In this document: positions 42,174 to 48,728 of the stretch, one piece after another
Layout: the number at the start of each line of letters is the position of its first letter
Position numbering within the stretch: position 1 is the stretch's first letter
Source: Agromyces mediolanus
GTDB lineage: Bacteria > Actinomycetota > Actinomycetes > Actinomycetales > Microbacteriaceae
Assembly: GCF_023715325.1 (NCBI RefSeq)
Contig: NZ_JAMBNX010000005.1
Coordinates: 296,884-360,883 of the forward strand
Direction: 5' to 3'
Length of the DNA stretch: 64,000 bases
Notes under the pieces: generated by a model
Seen by the model: only the letters and a program-made list of their open reading frames with translations
Told to the model about the DNA's origin: nothing
The model's database searches: none
Position numbers and translations under genes: made by a program

Positions 42174-42622
42174 TGGCCGCGCTGCAGACCCCGGAGTTCG
42201 CCTCGCTCGCCGTGGGCGACGTCGTCGCCGAGCAGAGCTTCGCGCTGACCCGCGACACGCTCGTCCGCTACGCGGGCGCCTCGGGCGACTTCAACCCGAT
42301 CCACTACCGCGACGACGTGGCCAAGTCGGTCGGCCTGCCGGGCGTGCTCGCGCACGGCATGCTCACCATGGGCTTCGCCGTGCAGCCCGTCGTCGACTGG
42401 GCGGTCGACCCCGGCCGCGTCGTCGACTACCAGGTGCGGTTCACCCGTCCGGTGATCGTCGACCCGGAGCTCGGCGCCGTCGTGCAGGTGGTCGCGAAGG
42501 TCGGTCAGCTGGATGCCGAGGCCGCCGTCGCCCGCATCGACCTGACCGTGAAGGTCGGCGAGGAGACCGTGCTCGGCAAGGCGCAGGTGCGCGTCGAGCT
42601 CGGCGACCGCGGCGGCCGATGA
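42173..42622 (+). CDS. MaoC-like dehydratase, HadB-type catalytic half
   Basis: A 149-residue hot-dog-fold hydratase/dehydratase. The catalytic segment is YAGASGDFNPIHYRDDVAKS, with the D and H of the MaoC active site, followed by GVLAHGMLTMGF. It forms the catalytic partner of the preceding HadA-like protein. Translation starts at an ATG overlapping the previous stop by one base, and its own stop overlaps the murB start by four, so the three genes are tightly coupled. Confidence 0.9.
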   Translation: MAALQTPEFASLAVGDVVAEQSFALTRDTLVRYAGASGDFNPIHYRDDVAKSVGLPGVLAHGMLTMGFAVQPVVDWAVDPGRVVDYQVRFTRPVIVDPELGAVVQVVAKVGQLDAEAAVARIDLTVKVGEETVLGKAQVRVELGDRGGR

Positions 42623-43809
42623 CCGGCGCGAGCTTCGCGGAGCTCACGACGCTCCGCCTCGGCGGGCCGATCGCCCGGCTCGTGACGGCGACGACGCAGC
42701 GCGACCTCGTCGATCTGCTGCACGGCGTGTGGGGCTCGGGCGAGCCGTGGCTCGTGCTGGGCGGCGGCTCGAACCTCGTCGCGGGCGACGAGGGCTTCGA
42801 CGGCACCGTGGTGCGCATCGCGACGAGCGGCATCGAGGTGCTGCCCGGCGCCCCCGAGGGCTCGGTGCGGCTGCGCGTGCAGGCCGGCGAGAACTGGGAC
42901 GGCTTCATCGCCTGGACCGTCGCGCACGGCTACTCGGGCCTCGAGGCGCTCTCGGGCATCCCGGGCTCCGTCGGCGCCGCGCCGGTGCAGAACATCGGCG
43001 CGTACGGGCAGGAGCTCTCGGAGGCGCTCGTCGGCGTCTGGTTCCTCGACGAGGGAGCGGATGCCCCGCGGTGGATGGCGGCGGCCGAACTTGAGCTCGG
43101 CTACCGCACCTCGGTGCTGAAGCAGGGGCTCGCGGGCGTCGTCGTCGCCGTCGAGGTGCAGCTGCACGACACGGCCGCCGAACGCGCCGTGCTCGGCGAG
43201 GCGATCGGCCGGCCCATCGCCTACGCCCAGCTCGCCGCCGCCCTCGGCGTGCAGCCGGGCGACCGGGCCCCGGTCGCGAAGGTGCGCGACACCGTGCTGG
43301 CCCTGCGCGGCTCGAAGGGCATGGTGCTCGACCCGGCCGACCCCGACTCGGTGAGCGCCGGCTCGTTCTTCACGAACCCGATCGTCACGGAACGGGTGGC
43401 GCGATCCTTGCCGGCCGACGCCCCGCGCTGGTACCTCGACCCGGAGCAGCCCGACGAGGTCGTGCCGCTCTCGCGCCTGGCGTCGCACTCGCCGCTCGAC
43501 GCCTTCCTCGACCTGCAGGCCGAGTTCGCCGCGGGTGACGACGAGCCGCCCGCCGAGACGGAGCCCGCCGAGCCGCTCGTGAAGCTCTCGGCCGCGTGGC
43601 TCATCGAGCAGGCCGGCATCCATCGCGGTTTCGCGCTGCCCGGCTCGCGCGCCGCCGTCTCCTCGAAGCACACGCTCGCACTCACCAACCGGGGCGGTGC
43701 CACCGCCGCAGAGCTCGCGGAACTCGCGCGCTACGTGCGCCACCGGGTGCAGGCCGACTTCGGCATCGTGCTGCACCCGGAGCCCGTGCTCGTCGGCGTC
43801 GAGATCTAG
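42619..43809 (+). CDS. murB: UDP-N-acetylenolpyruvoylglucosamine reductase (MurB)
   Basis: A 396-residue FAD enzyme that reduces UDP-GlcNAc-enolpyruvate with NADPH to UDP-MurNAc, the second committed step of peptidoglycan synthesis. FAD-binding segments are WLVLGGGSNLVAGDEGFDG and SGIPGSVGAAPVQNIGAYGQ; the active-site serine region is SVSAGSFFTNPIV. It is longer than E. coli MurB because of an acidic insertion near residue 310 (AGDDEPPAETEPAEPL). ATG overlaps the previous stop (ATGA). The last two codons begin a run of four 15-base tandem units. Confidence 0.95.
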   Translation: MTGASFAELTTLRLGGPIARLVTATTQRDLVDLLHGVWGSGEPWLVLGGGSNLVAGDEGFDGTVVRIATSGIEVLPGAPEGSVRLRVQAGENWDGFIAWTVAHGYSGLEALSGIPGSVGAAPVQNIGAYGQELSEALVGVWFLDEGADAPRWMAAAELELGYRTSVLKQGLAGVVVAVEVQLHDTAAERAVLGEAIGRPIAYAQLAAALGVQPGDRAPVAKVRDTVLALRGSKGMVLDPADPDSVSAGSFFTNPIVTERVARSLPADAPRWYLDPEQPDEVVPLSRLASHSPLDAFLDLQAEFAAGDDEPPAETEPAEPLVKLSAAWLIEQAGIHRGFALPGSRAAVSSKHTLALTNRGGATAAELAELARYVRHRVQADFGIVLHPEPVLVGVEI

Positions 43810-43860
43810 CCGGTCGAGATCTCGCCGGTCGGGCTCTCGGCGGCCGGGCTCTCGGCGGCC
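43801..43860. repeat. Four 15-base tandem units across the murB stop codon
   Basis: Units GAGATCTAGCCGGTC, GAGATCTCGCCGGTC and twice GGGCTCTCGGCGGCC. Unit length is a multiple of three, and the first unit contains the TAG stop where the second has TCG. Confidence 0.8.
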
Positions 43861-43876
43861 GGCGACGTCTCGCGGC

Positions 43877-44086
43877 TCAGCCGGTCTCGCCGCCGAAGGC
43901 GCGGCGGGTGAGCGCCTGCACGTCGCGGTCGATCGTCGCGAGCTCGGTGCGGAGCTCGGCGGTGGCCCGCCCGATCTCCGCCCGGAACAGCGAACTCAGG
44001 TGCACCGTCTGCCAGCTCATCATGCCGATGACGACGCTCGCGAACACCCCGATGAGCACCCAGCTCTGCACCTCGGTCAATTTCAC
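43877..44086 (-). CDS. Small single-span membrane protein (69 aa)
   Basis: A hydrophobic helix (WVLIGVFASVVIGMMSW, residues 8-24) followed by a charged helical tail (RAEIGRATAELRTELATIDR), a likely coiled coil. The listed GTG start sits directly against AGGAGG; the TTG two codons later (44080) has an ideal 6-base spacing and may be the real start. Function unknown. It is transcribed against murB and away from the gene at 44219. Confidence 0.6.
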   Translation of the reverse strand: MKLTEVQSWVLIGVFASVVIGMMSWQTVHLSSLFRAEIGRATAELRTELATIDRDVQALTRRAFGGETG

Positions 44087-44206
44087 CCTCCTGCTGTGTC
44101 TGCCCCCGGTGTTTCGACCCTACGCGATGCGGTGCGTGGCGCGGCGTCGGCCGGAACAGCTGTGGAGGGCCGCGTCACACGCGGCGCTGGGGAGGAACGA
44201 CCGGGC

Positions 44207-44212
44207 TAGGCT
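44207..44212 (+). promoter_or_regulatory. -10 box (TAGGCT) for the 123-residue gene
   Basis: TAGGCT, six bases, then GTG at 44219: leaderless arrangement that fixes the start. Confidence 0.6.
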
Positions 44213-44218
44213 CGGCGG

Positions 44219-44590
44219 GTGGACCGCAGCGACTTCATCGAACACCGCCGCCCCGACGGCGAGCTCGTCGGCTGGCTGCGCCCCGAGGGCGAGGGCTTCG
44301 TGCCCGTCGACCTGCTCGGGCGCGAGCACGGCGGCGCCGTCGATTGGCTCGACGGTGAGACGCTGCTCGAGGAGCTCGGCATCCGCTACCTCGCCGACCC
44401 CTACGTGCTGCGCCTCGAGAACGGCACCGAGCTCCGCGTGCGGATCACCGAGGTGAGCACGCGCGGCATCGTCGTGAAGAAGGACGACTTCGGCGCGATC
44501 GACGCGCCGCTCGTCCGCTACGAGCTCGCGTGGCCGATGCCGCCCGAGCTCACGCCGCTCGGCGACCGGGAGCTTCCGGCAGCCTGGTGA
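44219..44590 (+). CDS. Hypothetical protein (123 aa)
   Basis: An acidic soluble protein with no signal peptide: MDRSDFIEHRRPDGELVGWL, then GREHGGAVDWLDGETLLEEL, and a C-terminal beta pattern (LRLENGTELRVRITEVSTRG). I do not recognise the family by name; it looks like a conserved actinobacterial protein of unknown role. Its last 73 bases overlap the 3' end of the opposing membrane-protein gene. Confidence 0.72.
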   Translation: MDRSDFIEHRRPDGELVGWLRPEGEGFVPVDLLGREHGGAVDWLDGETLLEELGIRYLADPYVLRLENGTELRVRITEVSTRGIVVKKDDFGAIDAPLVRYELAWPMPPELTPLGDRELPAAW

Positions 44591-44991
44591 CGGCGGGCGC
44601 GCTCGCCGCGGCGGATGAGCCCGACGATGCCGAACAGCGCGATCACGGTGCCGAGGGCGATGACGGCGTACATCACGACCACGAGCGGGTGCACCGAGCC
44701 GATCCAGCCGGCCACGGCATCCCGACGTTCGGGTGAGACGAGCAGCCACAGCGTGACGGCGGCGATCGCGCCGAAGAGCAGCGCCCAGACGAGCGCCCCC
44801 CAGCGGATCGTGGGGCCCTCGAGGGGAGCTGACGGCGCATCGGTCTCGGCGGCGGGTTCGGGAGCGGGGGCGTCCCGCGCCTCCGGCGGCACGGGCGGCA
44901 GCACGAGCGTCTCGGCGGTCTCCTGGGGTTCGGGGGTCTCCTCGGGCTCGGGGGTCGTCTCGGCCTCGCGGTCCGGGGTGGGGTTCGTCAT
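44518..44991 (-). CDS. Small membrane protein with two helices, pspC-linked
   Basis: A 157-residue protein with an acidic Pro/Glu-rich N-terminal tail (TTPEPEETPEPQETAETL) and two transmembrane helices (about residues 66-84 and 101-124), ending in a basic Ser-rich tail. The ATG overlaps the stop of the PspC gene (4 bases), so the two are co-translated. A role in the PspC envelope module is inferred. The apparent 1,234-residue frame in this phase is otherwise antisense noise. Confidence 0.75.
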   Translation of the reverse strand: MTNPTPDREAETTPEPEETPEPQETAETLVLPPVPPEARDAPAPEPAAETDAPSAPLEGPTIRWGALVWALLFGAIAAVTLWLLVSPERRDAVAGWIGSVHPLVVVMYAVIALGTVIALFGIVGLIRRGERARRHQAAGSSRSPSGVSSGGIGHASS

Positions 44992-46631
44992 TCCTGCATC
45001 TCCGATCGGATCTCCACGTACACGGAACCCGTCCACTGCCGCAGCACGAGCCGAGCGTCCACGGGGCCGTCGTCGGTGGCGAGGCCGTCCGGCCCGCCCA
45101 CGACGAACGGCCGCCGGGTGTCCGGCCCGATCGCCGACATCACACCGTTCTCGTCGGTGGCCCAGATGGTGACGCCGCCGGCCTCCGTGGCGTCCAGCTG
45201 CAGCCGGTCGCCGTCGTCGATCGTGACCCAGGCCTGGCCGAGCCCCTGCGAGAGCTCGACGGTCGCCGGGGAGTCCGGCGACCCGGGCGTGGTGTACAGG
45301 CTCAGATAGGCGTCGCCGACCGGCTGCACGAGCCGCTGCGAGGTCGACAGCGAGATCGAGGCGTTCGGCCCGATCAACCGGCCCTCGGGCAGCACCGCGG
45401 CGGTCGCGGTCGCGGCGAGCATGACGATCGTCGTCGCCGAGGCGAAGAAGGCGAGCCAGCCGCTGCGGCGCCGGCGCAGTGCGGCGATCACCATCGCCGC
45501 GGCGAACACGCAGACGGCCGTCGCGAGCGCGAGCGGCACGGCGAAGCCGTCGGTGTTCGCGCTCGACATCGCCGCGATCGCGGCGACGGCGCCGCCCACG
45601 ATCGCGAGGCCGAGCGCGGTGAACACGAACGCGGCGCTCGCCCGCGGGCGGCTCGCCCGCCGGGCGGCGCGGGCCGCGTCGGCCCGCGCCATCAGCTCCC
45701 GCGCCTGCGCGCGGTTCTCCTCGGCGGCGGCGGCACGGGCGCGACGGTCGGCCTCGGCCTGGCCTGCGCGCCACTCGGCGTGCTCGGCGCGCCAGGCGTC
45801 GTGGCTCTGCCGCCAGGCGCCGAGCTCCTCGCCGGAGGCGTCCGGGCTCGGCTCGAGCGGCGGCGCGGGCGGCGGGGCGGGCGCGGGCGGCGCCTCCGCG
45901 GCGAACGCGGCGGAGGTCGCGGAGGCGGGAGCGGCGGATGCCTCGGGCCCCGGCCCCGCACTCGGCGCCGCCGGTGCCGTCGGTGCAGCGGGTGCGGCGG
46001 GTGCGGCCTGCGCCGGGGTCGTCCGCGCCGAGGCATCCACCCCGCCGGTGGCGCCCGCGCGCCGCACGAGCCACACCACGAGCGCGGCGAGTCCGCCGAG
46101 CAGGAGCAGCACCCAGAACAGCCGGAGCGGCACCGAGAGGTCGACGCCGAACAGCGGGTCGGGAAGCGCGGGCAGATCCGGCCACCAGCGCCAGCCGAGC
46201 CAGCCGCCCTGCACGAGCGGGATGATCCCGACCACCGTCATCACGGCGATGCCCGCGAGTGCCGGGTCGACGACCCCGCGGAAGAGCTGCTCGAGATGGA
46301 TGCGCCCCTCGAGATCGGGCAGCAGCAACCAGGCGGCGGCATAGATCAGCAGGAACGGCGCCCCGAGCACGGCCAGCACGACGACGATGCCGCGGACGAT
46401 GATCGGGTCGAGGCCGATCCGGGCGGCGACGCCGGCGCAGACGCCGCCGATCCAGCCGTCGCGGCGCGGCACCCCCGCCCGGCGCAGATCGGCGAAGAAC
46501 CCGCTGCCCGGGCCGCCGTTCGGAGCCGAACCGCCCGCCCCGCCACCGGCGCCCTGGCCGTCGGTCGTGCGTTCCCCCTGCTCGCCCCGCGGCGCCTCGG
46601 CGTCGTGGGGAGCGGTGCGATTCGTCTCCAT
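44988..46631 (-). CDS. PspC-domain envelope-stress membrane protein
   Basis: A 547-residue protein. A Gly/Glu-rich N-terminal tail leads into a PspC domain at about residues 48-110 (DGWIGGVCAGVAARIGLDPI, with its amphipathic helix and transmembrane segment). Three or four more hydrophobic segments follow, separated by a long Ala/Pro-rich and coiled-coil region (about 200-320), and a C-terminal beta-rich region of LiaF type (about 440-545). PspC proteins sense inner-membrane stress. The start ATG was chosen because upstream codons lie in the divergent promoter. It is divergent from a PspC-domain histidine kinase and its regulator. Confidence 0.85.
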   Translation of the reverse strand: METNRTAPHDAEAPRGEQGERTTDGQGAGGGAGGSAPNGGPGSGFFADLRRAGVPRRDGWIGGVCAGVAARIGLDPIIVRGIVVVLAVLGAPFLLIYAAAWLLLPDLEGRIHLEQLFRGVVDPALAGIAVMTVVGIIPLVQGGWLGWRWWPDLPALPDPLFGVDLSVPLRLFWVLLLLGGLAALVVWLVRRAGATGGVDASARTTPAQAAPAAPAAPTAPAAPSAGPGPEASAAPASATSAAFAAEAPPAPAPPPAPPLEPSPDASGEELGAWRQSHDAWRAEHAEWRAGQAEADRRARAAAAEENRAQARELMARADAARAARRASRPRASAAFVFTALGLAIVGGAVAAIAAMSSANTDGFAVPLALATAVCVFAAAMVIAALRRRRSGWLAFFASATTIVMLAATATAAVLPEGRLIGPNASISLSTSQRLVQPVGDAYLSLYTTPGSPDSPATVELSQGLGQAWVTIDDGDRLQLDATEAGGVTIWATDENGVMSAIGPDTRRPFVVGGPDGLATDDGPVDARLVLRQWTGSVYVEIRSEMQE

Positions 46632-46746
46632 GCCTCGATCGTGGCGCAGCCGCCGCCCCGCCCGCGATGGGGTGAACCCCTGATTCGACCCTGAACGGCG
46701 TCCAGGGGCCGCGGGCACGACCGCCCCGTCTGCTTGGATGGCAGGC

Positions 46747-47946
46747 ATGAGCACCGCCCCCGCCGCGGGCGACGACCGCATCGTCCCGCGCCTCGCCCGT
46801 CCGCGCGACTGCGTGGCGACGGGCGTCGCCGCCGGTCTCGCGGGCCACCTCGGCTGGCCGGTCGTGCTCGTGCGGCTCGGCTTCGCGCTGACGAGCCTCG
46901 TCGGCGGCGCGGGCCTGCTGCTCTACCTGTGGCTCTGGGCGCTCACGCCCTGGCAGCCCGGTGAGTCGGCGCCGAAGCGCCGGGCACCGGTCGCGTGGAT
47001 CCTGCTCGCCGCGGCCGCCGTCCCGCTCGGCGTCGCCGCGGTCTCCGGCGGACCGCCCACCGGTGGACCCGCCTGGTTCTGGCCCGCGCTCGCGGGCGTC
47101 GGGCTCATCGTCGCGGCAGCCGCGTGGGCGGGCTTCCTCGACCGGCCCGACGCCGACCGCGGGCCGCGGCACGAGTTCGCCGTGCGCATCGTCGCGACGA
47201 TCGCCCTCGCCGTCATCGCGTTCGTGATCGTGTTCGGACCGGCCGCCGCTGAGGCCCCGAGGCCCGCCTTCGCCGTCGCCCTCGCCGCGGTCGCCGGGAT
47301 CGCCCTCGTGTACGCGCCGACGCTGGTGACCCGCTGGCGGGAGCTCAGCGAGGAGCGCACCCGACGCATCCGCGAAGAGCAGCGCAGCGAGATGGCCGCC
47401 CACCTGCACGACTCCGTGCTGCAGACCCTCGCCCTGATCCAGAACCGCGCCGGGGCCACCAGCGAGGTCGCCCGCATCGCCCGTGCGCAGGAGCGCGAGC
47501 TGCGCGAGTGGCTCTTCGCCGGCGACGCCGTGCCCGACCGCGACCTCGGCGCCGAGCTCCGCGAGGTCGCCGCCGTGCTCGAGATCGAGTACCCGGTGAG
47601 CGTCGACGTGGTCGTCGTCGGCGAGCAGCGCGAACGCGCCTCGGGCGAGCTCGCCGCCGCCTGCCGCGAGGCGATGCTGAACGCGGCTCGGCACGCCGGC
47701 GGCGAGGTGTCCGTGTACGTCGAGGGCCGCCCCGACGCGGTCGAGGTCTTCGTCCGCGACCGCGGCACGGGGTTCTCGCTCGACGAGGTGCCGGCCGACC
47801 GGCTCGGCGTGCGGCAGTCGATCGTGGGCCGGATGCGCCGCGCCGGCGGCGAGGCCGAGGTCGGCCCGGGCGCGGGCGGCGTCGGCACGCAGGTGCGACT
47901 GCGGATGCCGGCCGCAGGGCCCGGCGAAGGGGGAACGCGTGGCTGA
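46747..47946 (+). CDS. Sensor histidine kinase with N-terminal PspC domain
   Basis: A 399-residue kinase: PspC domain at residues 10-75 (RPRDCVATGVAAGLAGHLGW), several transmembrane helices to about 195, then a HisKA_3-type phospho-acceptor helix with H221 in HLHDSVLQTLALIQ and a HATPase_c domain (ACREAMLNAARHAGGEVSVY, DRGTGFSLDEV). It should sense envelope stress through its PspC part and phosphorylate the LuxR-type regulator encoded next (8-base overlap). A second ATG lies 9 bases upstream. Confidence 0.88.
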   Translation: MSTAPAAGDDRIVPRLARPRDCVATGVAAGLAGHLGWPVVLVRLGFALTSLVGGAGLLLYLWLWALTPWQPGESAPKRRAPVAWILLAAAAVPLGVAAVSGGPPTGGPAWFWPALAGVGLIVAAAAWAGFLDRPDADRGPRHEFAVRIVATIALAVIAFVIVFGPAAAEAPRPAFAVALAAVAGIALVYAPTLVTRWRELSEERTRRIREEQRSEMAAHLHDSVLQTLALIQNRAGATSEVARIARAQERELREWLFAGDAVPDRDLGAELREVAAVLEIEYPVSVDVVVVGEQRERASGELAAACREAMLNAARHAGGEVSVYVEGRPDAVEVFVRDRGTGFSLDEVPADRLGVRQSIVGRMRRAGGEAEVGPGAGGVGTQVRLRMPAAGPGEGGTRG

Positions 47947-48610
47947 GGCATCCGTCCGGGTCGTCGTCGTCGACGACCACTCGATCTTCCGCTCCGGCCT
48001 GAAGGCCGACCTCGACGCCTCGATCGACGTCGTCGGCGAGGCGCACGACGTCGAGTCGGCGCTCGCCGTGGTCGCCGAGACCGCGCCCGACGTGGTGCTG
48101 CTCGACGTGCACCTGCCCGGCCTCGCGGTGCCCGCCGGCAGCACGGGCGGGGCCGAGGTGATCCGCCGGGCGGCGCCAGAACTGCCGGCGACCCGCTTCC
48201 TCGCCCTCAGCGTCTCGGACAAGGCGGAGGACGTCGTCGGCGTGATCCGAGCCGGCGCCCGCGGCTACATCACGAAGGGCTCCTCCGGTGGCGAGGTCAG
48301 CCGGGCGGTGCACGCCGTGGCGACCGGCGATGCGGTCTTCTCGCCGAAGCTCGCGGGCTTCGTGCTCGACGCCTTCGGCGCCGCGGTCGGCGAGACGGCC
48401 GTCGCGGGCGACGAGCTCGACCGGCTCTCCGCGCGAGAGCAGGAGGTGATGCGGCTGATCGCCCGCGGCTACGCCTACAAGGAGGTCGCCGCCGAGCTGT
48501 TCATCTCGGTGAAGACGGTGGAGACGCACGTCTCGGCGGTGCTCCGCAAGCTCCAGCTCTCGAGCCGGCACGAGCTCACCGCCTGGGCGACCGCGCGCCG
48601 CCTGCTCTGA
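47939..48610 (+). CDS. LuxR-family (NarL-type) response regulator
   Basis: A 223-residue regulator: receiver domain with VVVDDHSIF (acidic pocket), phospho-acceptor D56 in VVLLDVHLPG, and the switch Ser/Lys (ALSVSDKAED, ITKGSS); C-terminal GerE-type helix-turn-helix LSAREQEVMRLIARGYAYKE at about 155-215. GTG start overlaps the kinase gene by 8 bases. It should act on the divergent PspC operon. A 58-base palindrome starts 2 bases after its stop. Confidence 0.92.
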   Translation: MAEASVRVVVVDDHSIFRSGLKADLDASIDVVGEAHDVESALAVVAETAPDVVLLDVHLPGLAVPAGSTGGAEVIRRAAPELPATRFLALSVSDKAEDVVGVIRAGARGYITKGSSGGEVSRAVHAVATGDAVFSPKLAGFVLDAFGAAVGETAVAGDELDRLSAREQEVMRLIARGYAYKEVAAELFISVKTVETHVSAVLRKLQLSSRHELTAWATARRLL

Positions 48611-48612
48611 CC

Positions 48613-48670
48613 CGCTCCCCAACCGACTTGCCCGACTTTCATGAAAGTCGGGCAAGTCGGTTGGGGAGCG
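48613..48670. repeat. Longest perfect palindrome (58 bases), copy 5 of the TTGCCCGACTTTCA family
   Basis: Half-site CGCTCCCCAACCGACTTGCC then CGACTTTCA, centred on 48641/48642, 29 paired bases with no loop or mismatch. It starts 2 bases after the response regulator stop and ends 46 bases before the ppc -10 box. Confidence 0.95.
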
Positions 48671-48676
48671 TCGCGG

Positions 48677-48722
48677 AATGTGACGTGACGAAATGTGACC
48701 GTCACGCGAATCCGGGTACGGT
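48677..48722 (+). promoter_or_regulatory. ppc promoter with repeated AATGTGAC and -10 TACGGT
   Basis: TACGGT (48717-48722) lies six bases before the GTG start; TGTGAC (48694-48699) is a possible -35 with 17-base spacing. AATGTGAC occurs twice (48677, 48692), and GTGACCGTCAC (48695-48705) is a palindrome, suggesting a regulator site overlapping the -35. Confidence 0.55.
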
Positions 48723-48728
48723 CGCAGG

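Noticed and set aside
44518..48222. A single 1,234-residue minus-strand protein
   Set aside because: Only the last 157 codons carry real sequence with transmembrane helices; the upstream part is antisense or out of phase to the PspC and kinase genes.
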